64,000 bases of DNA, taken from Atopobiaceae bacterium. Lineage in GTDB: Bacteria; Actinomycetota; Coriobacteriia; Coriobacteriales; Atopobiaceae. Below are positions 27,911 through 36,209 of this stretch, one piece after another. The DNA lies in NCBI GenBank assembly GCA_022483015.1, contig JAKVOB010000001.1:1140902-1204901 (forward strand), in the 5' to 3' direction. The notes under the pieces are model-generated. The model ran no database searches. It saw only the letters and a program-made list of their open reading frames with translations, and had not been told where the DNA came from. The number at the start of each line of letters is the position of its first letter. Position 1 is the first letter of the stretch. A program made the translations under genes and the position numbers.

Positions 27911-28016
27911 TTCGGCCGAACGTGGGGTACACTATGGAACATGGCCGTAAGGCCATACATCTCGCGCGCAAGCGCATAGGTCTTGTCCCGAGGGACAAAC
28001 GAACGAAGGGCACGTC
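27911..28016 (+). promoter_or_regulatory. Promoter and structured leader of the second csp gene
   Basis: Same architecture as the first csp leader: TTCGGCCGAA (27911-27920), seven bases, TACACT (27928-27933), then GGCC-GTAA-GGCC (27943-27954), GCGC-GCAA-GCGC (27964-27975) and TTGTCC-CGAG-GGACAA (27983-27998) before the ribosome-binding site. The first hairpin differs in sequence from its counterpart but keeps pairing, a sign of selection on structure. Confidence 0.6.
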
Positions 28017-28223
28017 ATGGCTAAGGGTACCGTCAAGTGGTTCAATCCGGACAAGGGCTACGGCTTCATCTCTCGCGAGGATGGCGACGATCTGTTCGTC
28101 CATTACTCTGAGATCCAGACGGAGGGCTTCAAGACGCTGGACGAGGGCCAGGCTGTCGAGTTTGACATCACCACCGGTCAGAACGGCAAGCTTCAGGCTT
28201 CCAACGTCCGCAAGCTTTCGTAA
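28017..28223 (+). CDS. cspA: Cold-shock domain protein (copy 2)
   Basis: 68 residues, a single CSD with RNP1 KGYGFISRE and RNP2 LFVHYSEI. Near-identical to the copy at 25542 (63 of 68 residues), including third positions over long stretches, so the duplication is recent or kept by gene conversion. [10 protein letters not shown] carries Lys in place of Gln3. Its own promoter and leader precede it, a perfect hairpin terminator follows. Confidence 0.97.
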   Translation: MAKGTVKWFNPDKGYGFISREDGDDLFVHYSEIQTEGFKTLDEGQAVEFDITTGQNGKLQASNVRKLS

Positions 28224-28250
28224 GTAGTCTTTACTTACATAGGCTCAGAC

Positions 28251-28282
28251 AGAGGAGGGGCACCCGCGGGTGCCCCTCCTCT
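28251..28282. terminator. Terminator between csp copy 2 and the EamA gene
   Basis: A perfect 15-bp inverted repeat (AGAGGAGGGGCACCC and complement) with a minimal loop. It serves csp on the plus strand and may also stop the convergent EamA transcript. Confidence 0.75.
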
Positions 28283-28353
28283 TGCGTACGTTGCGATGAT
28301 GTCCCGCTGATGGCAATGGCCGATGCCCATCATGCTGGTTCGTGCATGGCTCG

Positions 28354-29235
28354 TTATGCCACGAGCATCGCAAGCGTGCCGCCCACGATGAGGGCGAGCC
28401 CCACCGCGGCCTTGCGGCTGAGCCGCTCATGGAAGACGACGTACGAGAAGGCGATCGTGACGAGGATCGAGAGCTTGTCGATGGGCACGACCACGCTTGC
28501 CAGGCCGTCCTGCAGCGCCTTGTAGTAGCACAGCCACGAGGCACCGGTCGCAAGCCCCGAGAGGCAGATGAAGCCCAGCTCGTTCCTCTCGACGGTCCTG
28601 ACCTGCCCCTGCTTGCCGGTGGCGAAGACCATGACCCAGCTCATCACCAGTACCACGCAGGTGCGGATGGCCGTGCCCAGGTTCGATTCGACGCCCTCGA
28701 TGCCCACCTTGCCGAGAATGGCGGTCAGGGCCGCGAAGACGGCTGACCCCGCGGCGAAGAGGAGCCACGAGCTGCCATGGGCCCTCTCGACGGGCCCGGC
28801 GGCACCCGCGGCGTCGGGCTTGCGTTGGATCATGAGGTAGGTGCCGATGCCGATGGCCACCACCGCGACGCCCTTCACGGGGGTGATGGGCTCGCCGAGG
28901 AAGATGAAGGCCAGGATGATGGTGAGGACGGTCGAGGCCTTGTCGACGGGCACGACCTTGTTCACGTCGCCGATCTGGAGGGCATGGAAGTAGCAGAGCC
29001 ACGAGGCGCCGGTCGCAAGCCCCGACAGGATGAGGAAGAGCCAGGTATGCGGTGTGATCTGGCCGATGGTGCCGGCGGAGCCCACGATGGCCACCATGAG
29101 CCACGAGAAGACGAGCACCACGATGGTCCGGATGGCAGTGGCCACGGTGGAGTCCGTGTGCTTGATGCCGAGCTTGGCGAGGATCGCCGTGATGCCGGCG
29201 AACAGGGCGCTACCGAACGCGAACAGGACCCACAT
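28354..29235 (-). CDS. EamA/DMT-family transporter
   Basis: A 293-residue inner-membrane carrier with ten predicted helices made of two homologous EamA halves. The internal repeat is striking: FAFGSALFAGITAILAKLGI in the first half and FAAGSAVFAALTAILGKVGI in the second, with ILSGLATGASWLCYFHAL and CLSGLATGASWLCYYKAL also duplicated. The family moves small metabolites (amino acids, nucleosides, sugars). Starts at ATG 29235 after GGAGG. Substrate is unknown. Convergent to csp copy 2; upstream on the same strand lies the HAD phosphatase, 107 bases away. Confidence 0.88.
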   Translation of the reverse strand: MWVLFAFGSALFAGITAILAKLGIKHTDSTVATAIRTIVVLVFSWLMVAIVGSAGTIGQITPHTWLFLILSGLATGASWLCYFHALQIGDVNKVVPVDKASTVLTIILAFIFLGEPITPVKGVAVVAIGIGTYLMIQRKPDAAGAAGPVERAHGSSWLLFAAGSAVFAALTAILGKVGIEGVESNLGTAIRTCVVLVMSWVMVFATGKQGQVRTVERNELGFICLSGLATGASWLCYYKALQDGLASVVVPIDKLSILVTIAFSYVVFHERLSRKAAVGLALIVGGTLAMLVA

Positions 29236-29342
29236 GAGGAGGCCTCCGATGGACGGGCGAGGTGCCAGGTTTCCATCCATGGTAGTGCACACGGGCGGCA
29301 GGGATGCCACCGGTGGCCGCTGACCGTTCTGGGTCGCGTTTC

Positions 29343-30029
29343 CTAGAACAGGTCGCGCCAGTCCTCGAGCCAGGCATCGGCTAGGTCGATGAGCTCGGCC
29401 TCGTCCTGGGTGGGATCGTTCGACCGCACGGCCACGGCATACATGCCGACGCTCTGGGCCGAGGCTATGCCGGGCGCGATGTCCTCGAAGACGATGCAGC
29501 GCTGGGGGGCGACACATATGCGCCGTGCCGCCTCGAGGTAGATGTCGGGGTGGTGCTTTGATCGCTTGACCTCGGCCCCGTGCACGCGCGCGTCGAACAG
29601 GCCGTCGATGTCCACGCGCGGCATGAGCGAGTCGAGGACGTCGGCCGAGTTGGTGGTGGCGAGCGCACAGGGGATGCCGAGCTTGTGCAGGGCCCTCAGG
29701 TAGCGCTCTGCCCCGGCCCTGAGCTCGACCTTCTCGGCGTAGAGGCCCGATGCCATGTCGTTCCACTCGGAGCAGATGTCATCGACCGTCTCGTCGAGCC
29801 CGAAGCGGTCGATGATGAAGCGCGCACCATCGGCAAAGCCCAGCGTCGCGAGCTCGACGGTGACGTCGGGCGTGTAGGTGAGCCGGCGCCTGGCCATGAA
29901 GTCGTGGTCCACCTGGTTCCAGATGTCGCCCGAGTAGGCAAGGGTCCCGTCGAAGTCGAAGATGGCGCCATCGAAGGAGGGCGGCCAGAGCTCGGGTCGG
30001 CGATGTGCGGATGCGCGCGAAGGTGTCAT
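29343..30029 (-). CDS. HAD-superfamily hydrolase (beta-phosphoglucomutase-like)
   Basis: 228 residues, subfamily IA. Motif I is AIFDFDGTLAYSG (Asp25, Asp27), motif II LATTNSA, motif III Lys in EVKRSKHHPDIY, motif IV IVFEDIAPGIASAQSVG. The helical cap between 40 and 100 and the KxxKPxPD-like KRSKHHPD put it near beta-phosphoglucomutase or sugar-phosphatase members. Reaction not determinable. ATG at 30029 follows TTGGAGG. It probably shares a transcript with the EamA gene downstream. Confidence 0.85.
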   Translation of the reverse strand: MTPSRASAHRRPELWPPSFDGAIFDFDGTLAYSGDIWNQVDHDFMARRRLTYTPDVTVELATLGFADGARFIIDRFGLDETVDDICSEWNDMASGLYAEKVELRAGAERYLRALHKLGIPCALATTNSADVLDSLMPRVDIDGLFDARVHGAEVKRSKHHPDIYLEAARRICVAPQRCIVFEDIAPGIASAQSVGMYAVAVRSNDPTQDEAELIDLADAWLEDWRDLF

Positions 30030-30186
30030 GGGCCTCCAAGGGTCGGGGTGCGGTCACATGGTCGAGTCTACCCCCTTCGTGCCCCCTTGGTCGCTCCGTG
30101 CGCCCTCGTCTGAGGCCGTGGGGATGAGGGGCCCTGTCCCCGTCGTCCTTCGGCAAGGTGAAGCCCCTGTGACCTCACCAAAATAG

Positions 30187-30227
30187 CCCTACTCTGGTAG
30201 CATTAAACGGCCCTATGAGGGTATAGT
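30187..30227 (+). promoter_or_regulatory. Promoter region of sufCB with two related boxes
   Basis: CCCTACTCTGGTA (30187) and CCCTATGAGGGTA (30211) are two similar 13-mers 24 bases apart. The second runs into TATAGT (30222-30227), a good -10 hexamer. The repeat spacing of about two helical turns suggests a pair of repressor sites, perhaps for an Rrf2-type (IscR/SufR-like) regulator. No regulator gene is adjacent and this is inference. Confidence 0.35.
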
Positions 30228-30312
30228 GCTAACGGCGCGCCCCACGGCACGCCAGGCATCCGATCGATCGGCTTCTCGCGCGGACCCGTCCGCGCCCACG
30301 TTAGGGGATCAC

Positions 30313-31128
30313 ATGCTCCAGATCACAGACCTCACGTATACGGTCAAGCCCGGCGAGGGCTCCTATGACGACCATGACCACCAGATCATCCGTGGTCTTA
30401 CCAGCACCATCGACACGGGCAGGCTCGTGGTGGTGACCGGGCCCAACGGGGGCGGCAAGTCCACCACCGCTAAGCTCGTCATGGGCATCGAGCAGCCGAC
30501 CTCGGGCACCATCACCTTCGACGGCACCGACATCACGCACCTGCCTGTGGACGAGCGCGCACGCCTCGGCATCGGCTACGGCTTCCAGCAGCCGGCCAAG
30601 TTCACCGGCATGAAGGTCGGCAAGCTCATCCGCCTCGCCTCTGGCGAGAAGCTCACGGCTGCCTCGTGCAACAGGTACCTCATGAGCGTCGGGCTGTGCT
30701 CCGCCGACTACCTCAACCGTGACGTCGACAAGTCGCTCTCGGGCGGCGAGCTCAAGCGCATCGAGATCGCCACGGTCCTGGCCAGGAACCCCAAGCTCGC
30801 CATCTTCGACGAGCCCGAGGCCGGCATCGACCTCTGGAGCTTCGAGCGCCTCTGCGAGACGTTCCGTGAGCTCCACGAGTCGCAGCCCGACCATACCATC
30901 GTGATCATCTCGCACCAGGAGCGCATCATGCAGCTCGCCGACGAGATCATGGTCATCGAGGACGGCCGGGTGCTTCGCCAGGGTCCACGCGACCAGATCC
31001 TGCCCACGCTCGGCTTCGATGCCAACGCGATGCCGGGATGCGCCTTCACGCGTGAGAAGAACGTCAACTTCGATGCGGCTGCCAGGGCTGCCGCTGCCGC
31101 GGCGTCCGCAGACGCCAGCAAGGAGTAA
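30313..31128 (+). CDS. sufC: SufC-like ABC ATPase for Fe-S assembly
   Basis: A 271-residue soluble ABC ATPase that pairs with SufB-type scaffolds. Walker A GPNGGGKSTTAK (Lys49), Q-loop GYGFQQPAKF, signature LSGGELKRIEIA, Walker B LAIFDEPEAGID and switch His in IISHQERI. SufC-type rather than importer-type is supported by the EPEAGID Walker B and the partner gene. The N-terminal insertion PGEGSYDDHDHQIIRGL is longer than in E. coli SufC. Start ATG 30313 after AGGGGATC; two bases separate its stop from sufB. No cysteine desulfurase (SufS) or SufU follows, the two-gene minimal form. Confidence 0.88.
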   Translation: MLQITDLTYTVKPGEGSYDDHDHQIIRGLTSTIDTGRLVVVTGPNGGGKSTTAKLVMGIEQPTSGTITFDGTDITHLPVDERARLGIGYGFQQPAKFTGMKVGKLIRLASGEKLTAASCNRYLMSVGLCSADYLNRDVDKSLSGGELKRIEIATVLARNPKLAIFDEPEAGIDLWSFERLCETFRELHESQPDHTIVIISHQERIMQLADEIMVIEDGRVLRQGPRDQILPTLGFDANAMPGCAFTREKNVNFDAAARAAAAAASADASKE

Positions 31129-31130
31129 CC

Positions 31131-32132
31131 ATGGATTCCACGCCCACGCTCATAGCCCCTGCACCCGAGTCAGCCGCTGCCGGCGAGAGGGACACGGTCG
31201 TCAAGCAGGCTGACCTCGACGCCATCAGCAAGGAGATGCTCGGTGTCATCGCCGACATGCACGGCGAGACTCCCGGCGCGGTCAACATCCGCGCGAACGG
31301 CTGCCTCGCGGCGCGCACCAACTCCGACAACATCCGCATCGAGTCCAAGAAGGACAAGCCCGGCATCGACATCATCGTCGCCCCGCATACCAAGGGCGAG
31401 CAGGTGCACATCCCGGTGGTCCTCACCGAGACCGGCGAGAACGACGTGGTCTACAACGACTTCTACATCGGCGAGGGTGCCGACGTCTACATCGTGGCCG
31501 GCTGCGGCATCCACAACGATGGCGACTGCGCGAGCGAGCACGACGGCATCCACACGTTCTACCTCGAGCCTAACTCCCACGTGGTCTATGTCGAGAAGCA
31601 CTACGGGGAGGGCGAGGGCACGGGCGAGCGGATCCTCAACCCCACGACCGAGGTCCACATGAAGGAGGGCTCCTCGATCGAGATGGAGATGGACCAGATC
31701 GAGGGCGTCTCCTCAACGGTCCGTACCACCAGGGGCGAGCTCGCCGACGACTGCCGCCTGCTCGTGGTCGAGAAGCTCATGACCCATGGTCACCAGACGG
31801 CCGAGAGCGACCTCGACTTCGTGATGAACGGCGACAACTCCAGCGTGCGTGTCGTGTCGCGCTCGGTTGCCAAGGACGAGAGCTCGCAGCTCTTCCAACC
31901 GGTCGTCACGGGCAAGGCTTCCTGCCGTGGGCATGTCCAGTGCGATGCCATCATCATGGACCATGCTCAGGTCAAGAGCGTCCCTGCCATCGATGCCCGT
32001 TCCACCGAGGCCCAGCTCGTGCACGAGGCCGCCATCGGCAAGATCGCCGGTGACGCCATCGTGAAGCTCGAGACCCTGGGGCTCACCGAGGCCCAGGCCG
32101 AGGAGCAGATCCTCGAGGACTTCCTGAGCTGA
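31131..32132 (+). CDS. sufB: SufB/SufD-family Fe-S scaffold protein
   Basis: 333 residues, a shortened SufB/D beta-helix protein. Conserved stretches are KGEQVHIPVVLTETG, VYIVAGCGIHNDGDC, HDGIHTFYLEPNSHVVYVEKHYGEG, and the C-terminal FQPVVTGKASCRGHVQCDAIIMDHAQVKSVPAI with DARSTEAQLVHEAAIGKI (the SufC-binding end). Candidate cluster ligands are the Cys in VAGCGIH and in SCRGHVQCD, plus HEA. The standard 470-aa SufB N-terminal domain is absent. Two bases after sufC. A perfect terminator lies at 32166. Together with sufC it fits the reduced SufBC-type systems of anaerobes. Confidence 0.87.
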   Translation: MDSTPTLIAPAPESAAAGERDTVVKQADLDAISKEMLGVIADMHGETPGAVNIRANGCLAARTNSDNIRIESKKDKPGIDIIVAPHTKGEQVHIPVVLTETGENDVVYNDFYIGEGADVYIVAGCGIHNDGDCASEHDGIHTFYLEPNSHVVYVEKHYGEGEGTGERILNPTTEVHMKEGSSIEMEMDQIEGVSSTVRTTRGELADDCRLLVVEKLMTHGHQTAESDLDFVMNGDNSSVRVVSRSVAKDESSQLFQPVVTGKASCRGHVQCDAIIMDHAQVKSVPAIDARSTEAQLVHEAAIGKIAGDAIVKLETLGLTEAQAEEQILEDFLS

Positions 32133-32165
32133 TCGGCCCGCCCTCCAGACCCATCTTGGATGTGG

Positions 32166-32207
32166 CAAGACAAGGGGAGGCCCTCGCCGGGGCCTCCCCT
32201 TGTCTTG
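32166..32207. terminator. Bidirectional terminator between sufB and the GH3 gene
   Basis: An 18-bp perfect inverted repeat (left arm CAAGACAAGGGGAGGCCC at 32166-32183, right arm 32190-32207, 6-nt loop) between two convergent genes. T-rich on the plus-strand exit (TTGTCTTGCGCTT). Confidence 0.8.
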
Positions 32208-32219
32208 CGCTTGCATGCC

Positions 32220-34610
32220 TTAGCTCTCGTTGGCCTTCTGCACCAGACGCCGCGCCAAGGCCTCGGGGAAGATCCCACGCGAGTTGTTGATGAGCGACGA
32301 GAGGCTCGCGTCCAGCGCGCTGTCCTCCATCATCCTTACCGTGGCGGCATCGGCGTGCGTATCTCCTGCCTGTCCCTTCGCCACGCGGCGTACGAGTCCT
32401 GCGATGTGGCTGGCGAGCGCCGAGGTGCCCTCGAGCTCGACGAGGGTCGACTCCATGGAGTACGTCCCTGGGGCGGGCGCGGCAGCCTCGGGGACGGAGC
32501 GTCCCATGAGGGCCTCGAAGGCCTCCTGGCTGGGAAGCCCCTCGGGCTTGGCGTACCAGGTGCCGGGACCCTCCACCTGCCATTCCTCGGCCGTGACGGC
32601 ATCTCCCGCCACCTCGAGCGTGGCGGTGAGGTCGGTGTCGTGCGCGGAGTGGCCCACGCAGATGTGGTAGGTGCCGCCGGGGATGCGCCATCCCTCCTCG
32701 GTCCAGATCGAGAAGGCCTCGCTGTCGAGCGGAATCGTGACGCGCGCGAGCTCGTAGGGGGCAAGTGGTACCTTCGACCAGCCCACGAGCACGCGCGCCG
32801 GTCGATAGGGGCCGCCTGTCGGCGGCTCGGCATAGACCTGGACGAGGCAGGAGCCGATGTCGCTGCCGGCGTTCCTCACCGACACGGAGACATGGTCCGT
32901 CGTGACCTCGAGGTCGGACATGACGAAGCTCGTGTATGCGAGGCCATGCCCGAAGGGCCAGCGTACGGCCACGTCAGCCGTCTCGTAGTAGCGATAGCCC
33001 ACATAGAGGCCCTCGCGATAGCTTGCGGTGCGGTGCGGTTTGCCGAAGCACTCCGAGCTCGGGACGTCCGCGTAGCCCATAGGCCAGCTCTCGGCGAGAT
33101 GCCCCGAAGGTGATACGTATCCCGAGAGGATGCGATAGAGGGCCTCCCCACCCTCCTGGCCGGGAAGTCCCGCCCAGAGGATGGCGGCCACGTCATCGGC
33201 CCAGGGGCATTCGACGGCCGACCCCGAGAAGAGCACGACCACCGTATGGGGGTTCTCGGCGGCGACGGCGGCGAGCATGCGCTCCTGGCCGGCCGGGAGC
33301 TTGAGGTCCTCGCGGTCGAACCCCTCGGACTCGAGGCTCGCGGGGACACCCACGCACACGACGCAGACCTCGGCCTTCCGTGCCAGCGTGGCCGCCTCGT
33401 CCACCAGCTCGTCCGTGGTGCTCCCGTCCTCGAGGCATCCCCGTGCGAAGTCCCATCGGGGGCTTGCGCCGAGCAGGCTCGAGAGATGCGTCGCGTTGAC
33501 GTGGCTCGACCCGGACCCCTGGTAGCGGGGGTTCTGGGCCATGTCGCCGAAGAGGGCCACGCGGCATCCCGAGGCAAGTGGGAGGGTCCCGTCGTTCGCG
33601 AGCAGCACGCAGGACTGCTCGGCCGCCTCGCGTGCGAGGTCGTCATGTTCCTCTGACGAGAAGGACGCCTGCTCGGGTTGGCTCGGGTCGTGGTGCTCCG
33701 CATGGCGGAGCGCCAACGTGATGACACGGCCGGCCGCGCGCTCCACGTCGGACGAGGCTATGGCCCCCGACCTCAGGGCTGCCTTGAGCTGGGACACATG
33801 ATGCGGGGCAGGTCCCGGCATCGCGAGGTCCAGGCCGGCCTTCAGGGCGGTGACGCGGTCGTGCGTTCCGCCCCAGTCGCTCATGACCAGCCCCTCGAAT
33901 CCCCACTCGTGGCGGAGGGTCTGGTCGAGCAGCTCGGCGTTGTCGCTCGAGTGGGTGCCGTTGACCAGGTTATACGAGCTCATGAGGCACTCGGGGTGGC
34001 TCTCGCGCACCACGATCTCGAACGCGCGCAGGTAGAGCTCATGGAGCGTCCGCTCGTCCAGGACGCTGTCGGACGAGAACCGCTTGTACTCCTGGGAGTT
34101 CGCCGCGAAGTGCTTGACGCAGGCGCCCGTCCCCGTGGACTGCAGGCCACGTATCCAGGCCGCACCCATGCGCCCGGCCAGGAGCGGGTCCTCCGAGTAG
34201 TACTCGAAGCTCCTGCCGCCCAAGGGGTTGCGCTTGATGTTGACACCGGGCCCCAGCACCACGTCGACGCCCGCGGCACGCGCCTCCTCGCCCACGGCCT
34301 CGCCGATGCGGGTCATGAGGGCCTCGTCCCAGGTCGCCGCGCAGGTGGCAGGGGAGGGGAAGCAGGTGGCGGGAATCGAGTCGTTGAGGCCCTTGGAACC
34401 CGGGGCCTGATAGCGAAGGCCGCTCGGGCCGTCGGTGAGGATGGCACCGGGGACGCCCGACCGTGGGACGGGCTTGGTGGTCCAGGGGCCTCCGCCTGCC
34501 AGGAGCTCGAGTCGGTTGGTCCGACCCATACTGCTCGCGATCTCGGCCGCCTCGGGGCAGATTCCCTGCTCGGAGGCATCGCCTTGCTGTCCTGACTGCG
34601 TCTGGGCCAT
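32220..34610 (-). CDS. Glycoside hydrolase family 3 beta-glycosidase
   Basis: A 796-residue GH3 enzyme, probably cytoplasmic since no signal peptide is seen. N-terminal barrel: VDVVLGPGVNIKRNPLGGRSFEYYSEDP and ACVKHFAANSQE, then the nucleophile Asp245 in GLVMSDWGGTHD. The alpha/beta sandwich domain follows (LANDGTLPLASG...VVLFSGSAVECPW), then a fibronectin-III-like domain (SVSVRNAGSDIGSCLVQVYAE), and a C-terminal ~100-residue alpha-helical extension typical of beta-glucosidases of the GGRSFEYYSEDP type. Cleaves terminal beta-linked glucose or related sugars from taken-up oligosaccharides. Start ATG 34610 after GAGAGGGG. Divergent from the dipeptidase gene. Confidence 0.92.
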   Translation of the reverse strand: MAQTQSGQQGDASEQGICPEAAEIASSMGRTNRLELLAGGGPWTTKPVPRSGVPGAILTDGPSGLRYQAPGSKGLNDSIPATCFPSPATCAATWDEALMTRIGEAVGEEARAAGVDVVLGPGVNIKRNPLGGRSFEYYSEDPLLAGRMGAAWIRGLQSTGTGACVKHFAANSQEYKRFSSDSVLDERTLHELYLRAFEIVVRESHPECLMSSYNLVNGTHSSDNAELLDQTLRHEWGFEGLVMSDWGGTHDRVTALKAGLDLAMPGPAPHHVSQLKAALRSGAIASSDVERAAGRVITLALRHAEHHDPSQPEQASFSSEEHDDLAREAAEQSCVLLANDGTLPLASGCRVALFGDMAQNPRYQGSGSSHVNATHLSSLLGASPRWDFARGCLEDGSTTDELVDEAATLARKAEVCVVCVGVPASLESEGFDREDLKLPAGQERMLAAVAAENPHTVVVLFSGSAVECPWADDVAAILWAGLPGQEGGEALYRILSGYVSPSGHLAESWPMGYADVPSSECFGKPHRTASYREGLYVGYRYYETADVAVRWPFGHGLAYTSFVMSDLEVTTDHVSVSVRNAGSDIGSCLVQVYAEPPTGGPYRPARVLVGWSKVPLAPYELARVTIPLDSEAFSIWTEEGWRIPGGTYHICVGHSAHDTDLTATLEVAGDAVTAEEWQVEGPGTWYAKPEGLPSQEAFEALMGRSVPEAAAPAPGTYSMESTLVELEGTSALASHIAGLVRRVAKGQAGDTHADAATVRMMEDSALDASLSSLINNSRGIFPEALARRLVQKANES

Positions 34611-34784
34611 GACGTTTCCCCTCTCGTCGGCGCTTTCCTCCAAGCTTACCAATCGGTGCCGTGCGACGGCTGAACAGCTCCTGACATCACAGGCGCTCCA
34701 AGTGTCCCTGGCCTTTCGTGGGCCTCGCTTCTGCGGTAGGCTAGGTGGCGTCGAACACGCAGCGTACGCACAAGGAGACAGACC

Positions 34785-36200
34785 ATGGCCCAGACGCCTG
34801 ATGACGCCCTACTCAAGCAGCAGATAGACACCTATGTGGACAAGGTCTGGCCGGACGTCGTGGCCGACGTCGCCACGCTCGTCGCCATCCCCTCCGTGGA
34901 GGATCCCTCGACCGTCGAGGACGGCAAGCCCTGGGGCGCGGGCCCCAACGCCGCCCTCGTCGCGGCGGAGGGAATCGCCGCACGCCTGGGCCTGGACGTC
35001 CATGACTGCGAAGGCCGTCTGGGCTATGCCGACCTTCCCGGCAGGTCGGAGAAGCAGGTCGCGACCATCGCGCACACCGACATCGTCCCTGTGGGCACCG
35101 GCTGGCACCAGGACCCCTACACCCTCACGCGCAAGGACGGCTACCTCATCGGGCGCGGCGTGCAGGATGACAAGGGCCCCTGCGTGTTGTCGTTCTATGC
35201 AGCCAGGTTCTTCCTTGATGCCGGTGAGGAGCTGCCCTACACGCTACGCTGCATCATCGGCAACAACGAGGAGACGCGCATGGGCGACGTCGACTACTAC
35301 CTCGAGCGCTATCCGCAGCCCGAGTTCCTCTTCACGCCCGATGCCGACTTCCCTGTCTGCTGCGGCGAGAAGGGCGGCTTCTCGGCGACCATCACGTCCG
35401 CCGACCTCACGGGTGGCGTCATCGTCGACTTCGACGGCGGCACCGTGGGCAATGCCATCCCCCGGGTCGCCACCGTGCGCGTGCGCGCTGACGCGTCGAC
35501 GCTTGCCGCGGCACCTGACATCGACATCGAACCTGCGGGTGAGGGGCTGGCAAAGCTCGTGGCCCATGGTATCGGGGGTCATGCCTCGATGCCCGCCGGC
35601 ACCAGGAACGCCATCGGCATGCTCGTGGAGTATCTCCTGGCCAACGGCCTGTGCTCGCCAGCCGAGCGTGACTTCCTCGAGCTCGAGCACCTCGTCTTCG
35701 CCTCGACGGACGGCTCCACCCTGGGCATAGCGGCCACGGACGACGTCTTCGAGCCCCTGACCTGCATCGGCGGCACCATCCGCACCGAGGGCGGCCACCT
35801 CGTGCAGACCATCGACGCGCGCTATCCCAAGTCGACCACCGCTGAGGCGATCGGCAGGCAGGTCACGGCCGTATGCGCCGAGCATGCCTCGACGCTGGCC
35901 GTGGACCGCGAGATGGTACCGTTCTACGTCGACCCTGACGGTCGCGAGATACAGACGCTGCTTGCCTGCTGGGAGGAGTACACGGGCCGCACGGGCGCGC
36001 CCTTCACCATCGGTGGCGGCACCTACGCACGCCACTTCAGGAACGCCGCGAGCTTCGGCCCGGCTGACGAGGACGAGGTGAAGCCCGACTGGGTCGGCTC
36101 CGAGCATGGTCCCGACGAGGGAATCTCTGAGGAGCGCCTACGGCAGTCGCTGAAGATCTACATCCTGGCCATCGCCCGGCTCATGCGCATCGACTTCTGA
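34785..36200 (+). CDS. pepV: M20 family dipeptidase (PepV/Sapep-like)
   Basis: A 471-residue dinuclear metallopeptidase that splits dipeptides in the cytoplasm. Metal and catalytic motifs of the family are IAHTDIVPVGTGW, GVQDDKGPCVLSF, NNEETRMGDVDYYL, TPDADFPVCCGEKG, and C-terminal GGGTYARHFRNA. The inserted lid domain spans about 185-385. The GVQDDKGP form is typical of PepV/Sapep rather than of aminoacylases. ATG 34785 after AAGGAG. Ends ten bases before the convergent unknown gene, with no obvious terminator in the gap. Confidence 0.92.
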   Translation: MAQTPDDALLKQQIDTYVDKVWPDVVADVATLVAIPSVEDPSTVEDGKPWGAGPNAALVAAEGIAARLGLDVHDCEGRLGYADLPGRSEKQVATIAHTDIVPVGTGWHQDPYTLTRKDGYLIGRGVQDDKGPCVLSFYAARFFLDAGEELPYTLRCIIGNNEETRMGDVDYYLERYPQPEFLFTPDADFPVCCGEKGGFSATITSADLTGGVIVDFDGGTVGNAIPRVATVRVRADASTLAAAPDIDIEPAGEGLAKLVAHGIGGHASMPAGTRNAIGMLVEYLLANGLCSPAERDFLELEHLVFASTDGSTLGIAATDDVFEPLTCIGGTIRTEGGHLVQTIDARYPKSTTAEAIGRQVTAVCAEHASTLAVDREMVPFYVDPDGREIQTLLACWEEYTGRTGAPFTIGGGTYARHFRNAASFGPADEDEVKPDWVGSEHGPDEGISEERLRQSLKIYILAIARLMRIDF

Positions 36201-36209
36201 GGCCGCTGC

